Notes: a model not told the origin generated them from the letters alone. A stretch of DNA of 64,000 bases from Neobacillus sp. CF12 (GCF_030348765.1 NZ_JAUCEU010000007.1:1172501-1236500), one strand, 5' to 3'; shown: positions 51,170 through 61,107, numbered from the stretch's first letter. A program made the numbers and translations.

Positions 51170-53531
51170 AAACCTATTAACCAAAATTGGTGAAAGTAAA
51201 CTATCTAGAAGATCGTTATTAAAATGGACGGGGATTGCCTCTGTCCCTGTTATCGCAGGTGGAGTCTGGTCTACCAGATATCTATCTGAAAATAAAAATA
51301 TTGTAGAAGCTAGTGAAACGATCGTTCCTACCTGCAGTACATTAGACTGCGGTGGTAAATGTATGATAAAAGCACATGTAAGGGATGGTGTTATTACAAG
51401 AATCAGTGCCCGAAGTGATAAAGAACTTGATGAGGCAAACCCGTATATGAAAGCCTGTGTAAGAGGACGGTCCTATCGAAAAAATCAATACCATCCAGAT
51501 CGTTTAAAATATCCAATGAAGCGTGTCGGCAAACGCGGTGAAGGTAAATTTGAAAGAATTACTTGGAAAGAAGCAGTTGCTGCGATTACAAAAGAAACGA
51601 AGCGGATTACCGAACAATACGGTCCTGCGTCTAGGTATGTTCATCAGGGAACAGCTGTTACTGGCGGTAAGGTCGGCGGCGCACAGCTCGCAAGAAGACT
51701 TATGGCTTTAAGTGGAGGATTTCTTAACTATTACCATTCCGTAAGTATGGGAAATACGGCTGCAGCAACTCCATATACGTATGGAACTCACCAAACAGGA
51801 AACAGTCTTGATTCTTTAATTGACTCTAAACTAATCATTCTATGGGGACACAATCCTTCTGAAACCATTTTCGGAAATACTCTTCATTATTATAAAAAAT
51901 TAAAAGAAGCCGGCATTAAGATCATTTCGATTGATCCTAGATATTCCAATACAGCGGTTGCTTTTGCCGATGAATGGATCCCCATTTTACCCGGTACAGA
52001 CAATGCTCTTATGGATGCCATGGCTTACGTGATTGTTCAAGAAAACCTGCATAACAAAGAATTTCTTGCTAAATTTGTGGTCGGTTTTGATGAAGAACAT
52101 ATGCCAGAAGGTGTTCCTGCAAATGAATCACTAGTGTCTTATCTATTTGGTAAAAAGGACGGGATTGAAAAAACACCTGAATGGGCAGAGCGTATTTGTA
52201 AAGTTCCAGCTGATAAAACGCGTGAACTTGCACGCGAGTATGCGACAGCCAAACCTGCAGCTTTGATTCAAGGCTGGGGTCCGCAGCGTCATGCAAGCGG
52301 TGAGCGGATTGCCCGCGGTGGCACGATGCTAGCATCCATTACAGGAAATGTCGGAGTATCAGGCGGCTGGGCATCTGGTTATGGCGGTATCCCAAGAAAG
52401 TTTCCAATGGGGATTCCGGTTCCCGAGAATCAGGTGAAAGAAAGCATTTCGATTATGAACTGGACTGATGCCATCAGTGATCCAAGCAAGGTCATCCCTG
52501 AAAATGGACTTAAGGATGGCGAAAAGCTGACATCTAACATTAAATTAATCTATAATTTAGCGGGTAATTACTTAATTAACCAACAACCTGATATTAATAA
52601 AACGAAAAAAATTCTAGAGGATGAAAGCTTAGTTGAGTTCATCGTTGCAAGCGATCATTTCCTAACACCAAGTGCAAAATATGCGGATATACTTTTACCA
52701 GAAACCACTTTCTTTGAACGCTGGAATATTGGTGAATCATGGGCATCTGGAGATTATATTATCCTATCGGAAAAAGTGGTCGAGAATTACTATGAATCTC
52801 GTTCAGACTATGACTGGTTATCTGAGGTGGCAGATGGTCTTGGTATCGGTCAAGCCTTTACGGAGGGTCGTGATGAGATTGGCTGGATAAAGTATATATT
52901 GGATGAAACAAGAAAAGTCGAACCAAGTACCCCAACCTTTGAAGAATTTAAGAAAAAACGGATTCATTATTGGCGCTATGATGGACCAAGGATTGCCTTC
53001 AAGGACCAGATTGAAGACCCTTCCAATCATCCCTTTGAAACACCATCGGGAAAAATTGAGATATTCTCTAAACGCTTATACGATATGAACCATAGTGAAA
53101 TACCAGCGATACCAATTTATATTCCTGAATGGGAAGGCGCTGAGGATCCTTTAAAAGCCACCTACCCTCTTCAATGTATAACATGGAAGGGTAGAAATCG
53201 GGCAAATTCTACCTTTGCTAGCCATCCATGGTTACAAGAAGTGGCGGAACAGTTACTTTGGATTAACCCTGCGGATGCACAGCAGCGAGGCATTAAAAAA
53301 GGCGATAAAGTCAAAATTTATAACGATCGGGGCATCGTCATGATACCAGCTGAAGTCACGACCCGTATCATGCCTGGGGTTGTTGCCATGCAGGCAGGTG
53401 CATGGTACAAACCAGATAAAAATGGAGTCGATACAGTAGGATGTGCTAACGTCCTCACCAGCCAGCGCATCACCCCCCTGGCAAAAGGCAACGCCCACCA
53501 AACGATGCTGGTAGAAGTACAAAAAGGATAA
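51159..53531 (+). CDS. DmsA-like molybdopterin oxidoreductase with Tat signal
   Basis: Catalytic subunit of a DMSO-reductase-family enzyme. The 790-residue precursor has a twin-arginine signal (LSRRSLLK, residues 15-22, then a hydrophobic stretch), so it should be exported folded to the outer membrane face. A [4Fe-4S] site is formed by Cys59, Cys64, Cys68 and Cys100. Blocks such as MKRVGKRGEGKFERITW, IQGWGPQRHASGE, ITGNVGVSGG and NWTDAI match DmsA of E. coli closely. The usual partners DmsB and DmsC are absent; the next gene is a phosphoesterase. Substrate may be DMSO, another S- or N-oxide, or other. Confidence 0.9.
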   Translation: MSDKNLLTKIGESKLSRRSLLKWTGIASVPVIAGGVWSTRYLSENKNIVEASETIVPTCSTLDCGGKCMIKAHVRDGVITRISARSDKELDEANPYMKACVRGRSYRKNQYHPDRLKYPMKRVGKRGEGKFERITWKEAVAAITKETKRITEQYGPASRYVHQGTAVTGGKVGGAQLARRLMALSGGFLNYYHSVSMGNTAAATPYTYGTHQTGNSLDSLIDSKLIILWGHNPSETIFGNTLHYYKKLKEAGIKIISIDPRYSNTAVAFADEWIPILPGTDNALMDAMAYVIVQENLHNKEFLAKFVVGFDEEHMPEGVPANESLVSYLFGKKDGIEKTPEWAERICKVPADKTRELAREYATAKPAALIQGWGPQRHASGERIARGGTMLASITGNVGVSGGWASGYGGIPRKFPMGIPVPENQVKESISIMNWTDAISDPSKVIPENGLKDGEKLTSNIKLIYNLAGNYLINQQPDINKTKKILEDESLVEFIVASDHFLTPSAKYADILLPETTFFERWNIGESWASGDYIILSEKVVENYYESRSDYDWLSEVADGLGIGQAFTEGRDEIGWIKYILDETRKVEPSTPTFEEFKKKRIHYWRYDGPRIAFKDQIEDPSNHPFETPSGKIEIFSKRLYDMNHSEIPAIPIYIPEWEGAEDPLKATYPLQCITWKGRNRANSTFASHPWLQEVAEQLLWINPADAQQRGIKKGDKVKIYNDRGIVMIPAEVTTRIMPGVVAMQAGAWYKPDKNGVDTVGCANVLTSQRITPLAKGNAHQTMLVEVQKG

Positions 53532-53544
53532 TAATAAGCTAATG

Positions 53545-53576
53545 AAAGCCGGATCCTCATTGATCTGGCTTTTTTT
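53545..53576 (+). terminator. intrinsic terminator after the dmsA-like gene
   Basis: AAAGCCGGATC / GATCTGGCTTT stem (one G-U) with a 6-base loop, followed by TTTTT. It shows that the operon ends here, with no further electron-transfer subunit. Confidence 0.85.
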
Positions 53577-53674
53577 CAATAGCATTATTGTTAAAATTAT
53601 TGAAAAATTTACAATTTACTGCTTTATTTATTGTACAATTATGATATAAGTACCACTACTTCAAGGAGGTTTTC

Positions 53675-54985
53675 ATGGGTCGTCTTACGAATCATTTAAT
53701 TGTCATTTCTTTTGATTGTCTGTCAGCATTGGATTTTCCTCTGCTGAAAACACTGCCTCACTTTAGGACAATCCTCGAAGATGGCGCATATGTGGAGAAG
53801 GTAGAAACCATTTATCCGTCGGTTACCTACCCTTGTCATACGACCATTGTGACCGGAAACTATCCAAACCGACATGGAATCATTAATAACACCCTTCTGC
53901 AGCCAGGAAGAACTTCACCAGACTGGAACTGGTTTAGGAGTTCAATAAACGGAACAACTTTGTATGATGAAGCAAAACAGGCAAATTTGACAACTGCTGC
54001 CTTACTCTGGCCGGTTACAGGTAAGGCAAACATTGATTACAATTTGCCTGAAATCTTTCCAAATCGCCCTTGGCAAAATCAAGTCCTCGTTTCATTAAGG
54101 AACGGGAGTCCCCGTTATCAATGGGACTTGAACCAACGATTTGGTCATATTCGCAAAGGGTTAAATCAGCCTGAATTAGATGACTTTGTATTAGAATCTA
54201 CTCTACATACCATTAAAACAAAAAAGCCAAATTTAATGCTCGTACACTTCACTGACTTGGATACCCAGCGCCATGACTATGGTTTTTCATCAAATGAAGC
54301 CTTTGCCGCTATCGAGCGGCATAATGACCGTCTTGGGAAAATTATTGCTTCCTTAAAAGAGATCGGAATCTATGAAAATTCTACCATCGTCGTTTTAGGG
54401 GATCATAGCGCATTAAATGAGAACAAAGCCCTAAACCTTAATGTACTTTTCCATAACCACAAGCTTATTACAACCAATGCCAAAGGCAAGATAAATAATT
54501 GGAAGTCCTATTGTAAAAGTTGTGACGGGTCCGCATATATTTATGTAAATGACAAAAATGACTTAGATACGTGTAACATAGTAAAAAAATTGTTAGAAAG
54601 TTTACTTACCGACCCCAGCTCTGGTATAGAAAGAATACTTACGGCTGAAGAAGCAGCCTTAAAGGGGGCAGATGGTTCCTGTACCTTTATGATTGAAGCT
54701 CAAAAAGGTTATTACTTTTTAGAAGATTATCAGGGGGATTATCTGAAAAATATTACCCGAGAGGATGTTTTAGCAGATAAAAAATATACCCTGGCCTGTC
54801 ATGGTTACTCTCCGGAAAAGCCTGATTATTCAACCATTTTTATGGCGGCGGGTAAAGGTATTCGTTCAAAAACAATGGTTCCTCAGGCTCGTCTCATTGA
54901 CGAAGGTCCGACATTGGCAAGGCTTTTAGGTGTGGATTTAGGTGACACAGATGGGAAAATTATCGATGAGCTTTTAACCGTTTAG
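53675..54985 (+). CDS. alkaline phosphatase superfamily protein (NPP-type phosphodiesterase)
   Basis: A 436-residue ectonucleotide pyrophosphatase/phosphodiesterase-like enzyme without a signal peptide. Metal ligands and nucleophile: Asp14 in VISFDCLS, Thr51 in YPSVTYPCHTTIVTG, the FTDLDTQRHDYG block, VLGDHSA and CHGYSPEKPDY. Two zinc ions are expected. ATG behind AAGGAGG. Substrate may be a nucleotide or phosphodiester. The MFS gene 27 bases downstream is probably co-transcribed. Confidence 0.88.
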   Translation: MGRLTNHLIVISFDCLSALDFPLLKTLPHFRTILEDGAYVEKVETIYPSVTYPCHTTIVTGNYPNRHGIINNTLLQPGRTSPDWNWFRSSINGTTLYDEAKQANLTTAALLWPVTGKANIDYNLPEIFPNRPWQNQVLVSLRNGSPRYQWDLNQRFGHIRKGLNQPELDDFVLESTLHTIKTKKPNLMLVHFTDLDTQRHDYGFSSNEAFAAIERHNDRLGKIIASLKEIGIYENSTIVVLGDHSALNENKALNLNVLFHNHKLITTNAKGKINNWKSYCKSCDGSAYIYVNDKNDLDTCNIVKKLLESLLTDPSSGIERILTAEEAALKGADGSCTFMIEAQKGYYFLEDYQGDYLKNITREDVLADKKYTLACHGYSPEKPDYSTIFMAAGKGIRSKTMVPQARLIDEGPTLARLLGVDLGDTDGKIIDELLTV

Positions 54986-55012
54986 ATGACAATTAAATAG
55001 GAGGAAAACTCT

Positions 55013-56281
55013 ATGAGTCGATTGACGAAGCAAGAAAAAAGCTGGGTTTTTTATGATTGGGCAAATTCTGCTTACTCGATATTAATTACAACAGCTATCT
55101 TTCCCTTATATTTTAAAGCGGCAGCAAATAGTGCAGGTCTTGCTGGATCAACCTCAACAGCTTACTTAGGTTACGCGAATTCCTTTGGAACTCTGCTTGT
55201 TTCCATTTGTGCACCGATCTTAGGAACCATAGGCGATTTTCGGGGGTTAAAAAAGAGATTATTCACCTTTTTTGTGATTCTGGGTATTGCCTTTACGGCA
55301 ATGCTGGCCGTAGTCCCGAGTAACCAATGGCTGATCCTCTTAATCTGTTATATTGTTACTGTTATTGGGTTTGGGGGCGCGAATATTTTTTATGACGCCT
55401 TTTTAGTAGATGTTACAAGTGAAGAACGAATGAATAAGATATCGGCACGCGGTTTTGCAATGGGCTATATCGGAAGTACAATCCCTTTTATTATCGGCAT
55501 TGCTCTTATACTATTATCACAACAAGGGATTCTGCCTTTATCCGTTACCATCTCTACACAAATTGCCTTTGCCATCACAGCAATCTGGTGGGGAACCTTC
55601 ACCATTCCGATGTTAAAAAATGTTGAACAAGTTTATTACGTAGAAAAAGTGGCAAAACCCATTTCTACCAGTTTTAAGAAAGTTTTTCAAACCCTTAAAC
55701 GAATTAAAGCCTATAAACCTTTGTTTCTTTTCCTTATTGCTTATTTCTTTTACATTGATGGGGTCCATACGATTATTACTATGTCTACTGCCTATGGAAC
55801 CGATCTTGGTATATCATCTACAAACCTGTTAATCATCCTATTTGCCACCCAAGTGATTGCAGCTCCATTTGCTATGCTGTACGGAAAACTGGCAGATCGA
55901 TTCACTGGAAAACGGATGTTATTAGTTGGTATCTTTATCTATATTATTATCTGTATCTATGCTTATTTCATGAAAACAACCTTAGATTTTTGGATATTAG
56001 CAATGCTAGTCGGGTCCTCCCAAGGTGGGATTCAGGCTCTTAGCCGTTCCTACTTTGCCAAGTTGGTACCCAAAGAAAATGCAAATGAGTTCTTTGGTTT
56101 TTATAATATCTTTTATAAATTCGCCTCAATCCTTGGTCCTGCTTTGGTCGGTGTAACAGCCCAAATTACGGGTAATACAAACGCCGGTGTATTTAGCTTA
56201 GTTATTTTATTTATTCTTGGCGGCGCCGTTTTACTGCGTGTTCCAGAAACGACGGAGAAAATACAGGTAAATAATCAATAA
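55013..56281 (+). CDS. MFS transporter, Atg22/UMF1-type (YxiO-like)
   Basis: A 422-residue membrane protein with about twelve helices. The start KQEKSWVFYDWANSAYSILITTAIFPLYFK is the hallmark of the Atg22/UMF1 group; further blocks are GFGGANIFYDAFLVDV and SQGGIQALSRSYFAKLVP. B. subtilis YxiO is a comparable protein of unknown substrate; the eukaryotic relative exports amino acids from vacuoles. ATG behind AGGAGGAAA. It follows the phosphodiesterase gene. Confidence 0.9.
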   Translation: MSRLTKQEKSWVFYDWANSAYSILITTAIFPLYFKAAANSAGLAGSTSTAYLGYANSFGTLLVSICAPILGTIGDFRGLKKRLFTFFVILGIAFTAMLAVVPSNQWLILLICYIVTVIGFGGANIFYDAFLVDVTSEERMNKISARGFAMGYIGSTIPFIIGIALILLSQQGILPLSVTISTQIAFAITAIWWGTFTIPMLKNVEQVYYVEKVAKPISTSFKKVFQTLKRIKAYKPLFLFLIAYFFYIDGVHTIITMSTAYGTDLGISSTNLLIILFATQVIAAPFAMLYGKLADRFTGKRMLLVGIFIYIIICIYAYFMKTTLDFWILAMLVGSSQGGIQALSRSYFAKLVPKENANEFFGFYNIFYKFASILGPALVGVTAQITGNTNAGVFSLVILFILGGAVLLRVPETTEKIQVNNQ

Positions 56282-56292
56282 CCACTGAACGT

Positions 56293-56329
56293 AAAAACGC
56301 CTCGGAAACCATTTCCAAGGCGTTTTTTT
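56293..56329. terminator. bidirectional terminator between converging genes
   Basis: AAAACGCCT(C)GGAAA against TTTCCAAGGCGTTTT with a CCA-type loop, A run on one side and T run on the other. It serves the MFS gene (plus) and the ATP-grasp gene (minus). Confidence 0.85.
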
Positions 56330-56333
56330 AATG

Positions 56334-57374
56334 TTAGGCAAAAAGATCCTTATCGAGAACCATTTCTTTCTCAAGATGACTTGCTCGAATTCCAAATCTA
56401 GGCTTTAATTGACCAATTTCTTCACCTAACAAAAGTTTAAGCGCCAGGTATGGAAGGTTTAGACCTGTTAAGCAACTAAAATGCATTCCGCCGCTCATTC
56501 GGGGATTTATTTCAAGTAACTTCGGTACACCCTGATTATATTTTACCTGAATATTAAAGATATATGGTATTTGATACTGCTGGTGAAAACGATGTGCCAG
56601 TTGAATAAGTTCATGATGATCTATAATTTCTCTTATTCTTCCGTCCCCTTTCATCCTTGGTATCGCCGCATATAACCTTTCATTCGATGCAACACAGTCA
56701 ATGCTAAATTCCGGACCCTCTAAATATTCTAGCACCATTAAATCTGGAAAAACCTCTTGCTGACTTAAAATTTCACACGCGTAATGGTATGGGAGTCGGC
56801 GGCTGCTTGCCCTCCTAAATAACGTATCAATACTTTCAATCTTATCCTCAATAACGCGAAATCCAGTTGCGCCTTCACCTACAACTGGTTTAAAACACAC
56901 TTTATGTCCTTTATCCCGCAAACATTGATACGCGGTTTTGAAATCGTTAATGTTGTTTACAACATAAAAATCAGGTATTGATACAAGTTCTGCTCCATTC
57001 TCTTCTCTGTCCATAATGGAATGATAGGCAGCTGCTTTATTATCCAAGGTCTCCATCAATTCCGAATCTGGACATACCAACACCTTCACACCGATCGACT
57101 CAAAATCCGCCAGCCTTTTTGATATACGGACGTTTTCTTTTCTTGGGATGAAAATATCAATCTTATGCTTCCGACAAAACTCTAGGCAAAACTCAATATA
57201 TTCATCACCAGAAATGGCGGGTTCTGTAAAGGCAAAATCACAATACTGCAAGTAGAGAGCATCCTTATTTGAATGAGTGCCAATAATCTCAAACTTGCGC
57301 CCCTCATCATTTCTACGAATCAACTCCATAAAATGCGTAACCGTCGTAAACCACCTATTAAACCAAATCCTCAT
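56334..57374 (-). CDS. ATP-grasp domain protein
   Basis: A 346-residue ATP-grasp ligase-like protein. Features are the nucleotide-binding KVCFKPVVGEGATGFRVI, LMVLEYLEGPEFSIDCVA, and the metal-binding LLEINPRMSGG near the C terminus. The N-terminal domain reads like a PreATP-grasp fold (EFCRKHKIDIFIPRKE). It resembles ATP-grasp enzymes that join carboxylates to amines, but the substrate is unknown. ATG with GAGGTAACG upstream. Monocistronic. Confidence 0.85.
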   Translation of the reverse strand: MRIWFNRWFTTVTHFMELIRRNDEGRKFEIIGTHSNKDALYLQYCDFAFTEPAISGDEYIEFCLEFCRKHKIDIFIPRKENVRISKRLADFESIGVKVLVCPDSELMETLDNKAAAYHSIMDREENGAELVSIPDFYVVNNINDFKTAYQCLRDKGHKVCFKPVVGEGATGFRVIEDKIESIDTLFRRASSRRLPYHYACEILSQQEVFPDLMVLEYLEGPEFSIDCVASNERLYAAIPRMKGDGRIREIIDHHELIQLAHRFHQQYQIPYIFNIQVKYNQGVPKLLEINPRMSGGMHFSCLTGLNLPYLALKLLLGEEIGQLKPRFGIRASHLEKEMVLDKDLFA

Positions 57375-57506
57375 ACGTTACCTCTTTCTTGTTGAATTCT
57401 AAACTAAAAACCTTAACCATTATTCGCCTATCACTTTCATTTTATACATATTACTTTCCTGTCCGATGTATAAACCTATGTATAAATGATGATATAATGT
57501 ATAAAT

Positions 57507-57519
57507 GGTGACAGGCACC
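57507..57519. repeat. interspersed palindromic repeat, copy D (inverted)
   Basis: GGTGACAGGCACC, the reverse complement of the 13-mer at 19182, 22388 and 33213, lies in the 5' leader of the yedK-like gene between its TATAAT-like box and ribosome site. Three ATGTATAAA words occur just upstream (about 57469-57505). Confidence 0.7.
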
Positions 57520-57534
57520 AAGGGGGGATTACAT

Positions 57535-58212
57535 ATGTGTGGACGTTTTACGCTGACTGCACCTGTTGATCAGTTGATGGATCGGTTTGATGTGGAGTTT
57601 TTTCTTCAGGAGGAGGAGTATTTGCCTAGTTATAATGTGGCTCCCTCGCAATCGGTCTTAGCGGTGATTAATAATGGTGCGCATAATAAGATGGGGTTTT
57701 TACGATGGGGGTTAATTCCGCCCTGGGCAAAGGATATCTCAATTGGTTATAAAATGATAAACGCTCGTGCCGAGACGTTAACAGAGAAACCTAGCTTTCG
57801 AAATGCCTATAAGAAAAAACGTTGTTTGATCGTAGCTGATAGTTTTTATGAATGGAAACGAATCGATAGTAAAACCAAAACGCCGATGAGGATTAAACTA
57901 AAGTCAGATGAATTGTTTGCCATGGCTGGTCTCTGGGAGAGCTGGAAGTCGCCTGAAGGAAAATCGATTTTTTCATGCTCAGTCATTACAACCCAACCTA
58001 ATGAACTAGTTCAAGATATCCACGACCGTATGCCAGTAATATTAAAACCAGAAGATGAAAAGTTTTGGCTTGATTCTTCCATTACAGACACAAGGAAACT
58101 CCAGCATTTACTTAAGCCACTGGATCAGCGTTTAATGGAAGTCTACGAAGTGAGTCCTCTGGTGAACTCTCCAAAAAATAATTCGATTGAACTCATCCAA
58201 AAAATCTGCTAA
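57535..58212 (+). CDS. SOS response-associated peptidase (YedK/HMCES family)
   Basis: Forms a covalent crosslink with abasic sites in single-stranded DNA through its N-terminal Cys. The ATG at 57535 gives MCGRFT, so Cys2 becomes the catalytic N terminus after Met removal; the longer frame to 57505 would bury it and is rejected. Other conserved parts are YNVAPSQ, WGLIPPWAKD, NARAET and HDRMPVIL (active-site His). 225 residues. GGGGGGA precedes the start. No LexA box of the Bacillus type was seen in the leader. Confidence 0.93.
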   Translation: MCGRFTLTAPVDQLMDRFDVEFFLQEEEYLPSYNVAPSQSVLAVINNGAHNKMGFLRWGLIPPWAKDISIGYKMINARAETLTEKPSFRNAYKKKRCLIVADSFYEWKRIDSKTKTPMRIKLKSDELFAMAGLWESWKSPEGKSIFSCSVITTQPNELVQDIHDRMPVILKPEDEKFWLDSSITDTRKLQHLLKPLDQRLMEVYEVSPLVNSPKNNSIELIQKIC

Positions 58213-58216
58213 ATAT

Positions 58217-58254
58217 AAAAAATGCCTGACTCTAAATAGAGCCAGGTATTTTTT
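58217..58254. terminator. bidirectional terminator between yedK-like and flavodoxin genes
   Basis: AAAAATGCCTGACTCT against AGAGCCAGGTATTTTTT with a short loop; A and T runs on both sides, between converging genes. Confidence 0.82.
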
Positions 58255-58747
58255 ATACGTGAGTCAATGTTGCATTAATCTTCATGACAAACGTCATAAT
58301 CGCAGTCGAATCTAAATTGGATGTATCCTCCGTAACCCCACTTACCTTTTTAACAATCTGCCTTTCTAGGAAGTTCATTTTACTAACCAGGAATTCTCCG
58401 CCAAAAATACCGTTTGCAATTGACACTTTTCTTAATCCTTGTGGATAAGCCAAATCGAATTGCTCAATTGCCGTTTCTCCATCATGCCAGCAGCAGAGAA
58501 AAAGACCCAGTTTTTTCGTTAAAAGTTCATCATAATGCCTGCTAATAAAGCTCTTTATTTTTCCTTGAATACTGCCGGCATGGATCGATCCGCCGATAAT
58601 TACGAACTCATAATCACTTACATCAAAAGCAATTTTATCCTTTTTCAAATCAACTGCTAAGACTTCTCCTTCCATCCACTCACTCAGTAATTGGACAGCT
58701 TTTTCGGTTGTACCATGAGATGAGCAATAAACAATCAATGTCTTCAT
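58253..58747 (-). CDS. flavodoxin domain protein (HemG-like)
   Basis: A 164-residue FMN-binding flavodoxin-fold protein. The N-terminal phosphate loop is VYCSSHGTTEKA; IIGGSIHAGSIQGKIKSFI and FLCCWHDGE match the menaquinone-dependent protoporphyrinogen IX dehydrogenase (HemG) group more than classic flavodoxins. Bacillus generally uses other protoporphyrinogen or coproporphyrinogen oxidases, so the actual role may differ. ATG with no strong ribosome site visible. Single gene. Confidence 0.82.
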   Translation of the reverse strand: MKTLIVYCSSHGTTEKAVQLLSEWMEGEVLAVDLKKDKIAFDVSDYEFVIIGGSIHAGSIQGKIKSFISRHYDELLTKKLGLFLCCWHDGETAIEQFDLAYPQGLRKVSIANGIFGGEFLVSKMNFLERQIVKKVSGVTEDTSNLDSTAIMTFVMKINATLTHV

Positions 58748-58976
58748 AAATCATCCTACCCTCCATGGAAAAATAATCGCCTTCATCTTGTAACATATCC
58801 AGTCCTGCCTATTGATGTCTTACCCTAATTATAATGCTTCGATAATAAATGTACGAAAAAAATATTGGCAATATTTCTACAATTCAACACCTAAAACCAT
58901 CCATGCCTTTTGTCCTCACCGTTTCCCAAGTATACGAATAGAATAATTGAAACAAAAAATGAGTTGAGGTGATAAA

Positions 58977-61067
58977 ATGGATTCCTTAACCTTACCAATA
59001 ATCTTGTCTGGCCCGATTGTTCGCCGAGCAGAAACTACACAAATTACCATTTGGATTACGACGAGTAAAAGTTACCGGATTCATGCCAAGATGTTTCGTA
59101 TCACTTCAACGAAGGATACCAATTCTTTTACTAATCATGAGTTTCATACAACATGTAAAACCGATACTATACAAATGGGAAAACAGCTGTATGTTCATTT
59201 AATTAACCTTACACCTTTTAGCGGGAAGTTTCCTACAGATACCCTGCTCGGATACAATATCCACTTTCAACGAGGCTCTGAACTACAGGATTTAAACTCC
59301 CTCGGTTTACTATCAAAAGACAATCCAAACTCTATCGTTTACGGTAATCTTGACTATCCCACCATCTATCTCAATAGCTCTCCACACCAATGCAATGTCC
59401 TATATGGGTCATGTCGTAAACCCCATGGAGATGATGACGATACCCTCACCGCCGCTGATCGCTTACTAGAAAAAGAATTTAATCATTTACTAGTACGTCC
59501 GACCACGCTATTTCTTATGGGAGATCAGATTTATGCAGATGACGTAGCAGATTCTTTGTTTCCAGTCATTACGAAATTGGAAAAGGAATTAATAGGTTCC
59601 AGAGAAAAGTTGGAAATAATAGATTCTAGACTTGAGAATGATCCCTTCCAAACATCCTTGAATCAAGTGAACGGCAGACAATACATTATGGAGAATTTTT
59701 GCCATTTCACCTCTTCAAATGCCAACAACCACGCAATGAAATTCGGGGAGTACGCGGCATTGTATCTTCTCTCATGGAGTCCTCAACTCTGGGAATCAAT
59801 ACAAGAAAATTCCCTATTCAATTCCTTCGATGAACTTTGTAATAAAAAACAAGTTTATTTTATTTTCTCCAATGAAGAAAGATATCCAAAGGAAACCAAA
59901 GAAGAAAAATTTCGTCTTAAGAATCGCTACACAGAGCACCAGGAAGCAATGATTACCTTTCAGCAATCTCTTTATCGGATAAGACGCCTCCTTGCAAATA
60001 TTCCAACCTACATGATGTTTGATGACCATGATATTACCGATGATTGGAATATATCCTATATGTGGAAGGAAAATGTTAAAAACTCTCCTTTGGGGAGTCA
60101 TGTGGTCGCCAATGGTTTGGCAGCTTATTGGGCTTTCCAAGGATGGGGCAACGCTCCTGAATCCTTTGATGACCGATTTCATTGGTTGATGAAGGCTTAT
60201 TTTCAAATGCTTACCATCGGCAAAATGGAGGAGTATCATGAGGAATGGAAAAAAACTCTATGGGACTTTGACTCTTGGCATTTTGTTGCTCCAACAAATC
60301 CAAAAGCAGTATTTCTAGACACCCGTACACAGAGGGAATATGATACTGAACCGAGACCTGAGAAATTCGGTCAACTGTTTGAGGAAACTGTCTGGGCACC
60401 ACATCTGCTAAGTAAAAAAGGCTGGGAAAATGTAACAAGCAGTCTCTTTAACAGTGGATGGAATAGTGGCAGTCCCCTAATCCTTGTATCTCCAACACCC
60501 CTTTATGGAATGGGGCTTATAGAATCCTTTATACATGATTACGTTTATCCCCTCCAAGTATTGGGGGTAAATGTTCATACTAAAGTTGATTTTGAAGCAT
60601 GGAAGTATAATGGAAAAGGATTTACGGAATTCCTCCACAGGGCAGCCTCCTGGAACCCGAACAGGTGCATTATTCTATCTGGCGATGTCCATTATGCATC
60701 CGCTGTAAAAGCTGATATTTCATTTAAGGACGGTCGGATATTGACCATTCATCAATTTATCAGTTCTCCCTTGAAAAATATGAGTTTTGGGGGTGTTTGG
60801 GGATTGTTAATGAAACAAATAATGGCTCTGAATGCTTTAAAAAGGAAAAATAACCGAATTTATCGTTTATGTACTTCGTCCTATTTCATCAAAAAAGTAG
60901 AAAAAGAAAACCAAACAAACACCTATTTATGGAAGGATCAAGTCAGCTATCAATTATTAGAAAATAATTCTATTATCGAAACCAACAACAATCTAGGCTT
61001 TCTCAAGATTAGAAAGAGAAGTTTAAAAAACTATTTACTTAATCATAATCACAAATTCTTACAATAG
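58977..61067 (+). CDS. PhoD-like phosphatase (alkaline phosphatase D family)
   Basis: A 696-residue metallophosphoesterase of the PhoD type. Metal-binding blocks are VLYGSCRKP, LMGDQIYADD, MMFDDHDITDDWN and LSGDVHYASAV. An N-terminal beta domain of about 100 residues precedes the catalytic part. Unlike classic PhoD there is no Tat or Sec signal, so it is probably cytosolic and may act on an internal phosphoester. ATG behind GTTGAGGTG. Monocistronic with a terminator. Confidence 0.88.
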   Translation: MDSLTLPIILSGPIVRRAETTQITIWITTSKSYRIHAKMFRITSTKDTNSFTNHEFHTTCKTDTIQMGKQLYVHLINLTPFSGKFPTDTLLGYNIHFQRGSELQDLNSLGLLSKDNPNSIVYGNLDYPTIYLNSSPHQCNVLYGSCRKPHGDDDDTLTAADRLLEKEFNHLLVRPTTLFLMGDQIYADDVADSLFPVITKLEKELIGSREKLEIIDSRLENDPFQTSLNQVNGRQYIMENFCHFTSSNANNHAMKFGEYAALYLLSWSPQLWESIQENSLFNSFDELCNKKQVYFIFSNEERYPKETKEEKFRLKNRYTEHQEAMITFQQSLYRIRRLLANIPTYMMFDDHDITDDWNISYMWKENVKNSPLGSHVVANGLAAYWAFQGWGNAPESFDDRFHWLMKAYFQMLTIGKMEEYHEEWKKTLWDFDSWHFVAPTNPKAVFLDTRTQREYDTEPRPEKFGQLFEETVWAPHLLSKKGWENVTSSLFNSGWNSGSPLILVSPTPLYGMGLIESFIHDYVYPLQVLGVNVHTKVDFEAWKYNGKGFTEFLHRAASWNPNRCIILSGDVHYASAVKADISFKDGRILTIHQFISSPLKNMSFGGVWGLLMKQIMALNALKRKNNRIYRLCTSSYFIKKVEKENQTNTYLWKDQVSYQLLENNSIIETNNNLGFLKIRKRSLKNYLLNHNHKFLQ

Positions 61068-61075
61068 TAATCTAA

Positions 61076-61107
61076 AAATAGTGCTCTATTTTCGAGCACT
61101 ATTTTTC
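61076..61107. terminator. terminator between the PhoD-like and YfjL-like genes
   Basis: AAATAGTGCTC / GAGCACTATTT stem with a TATTTTC loop and T residues on the plus side; it overlaps the end of the converging minus-strand gene. Confidence 0.8.
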
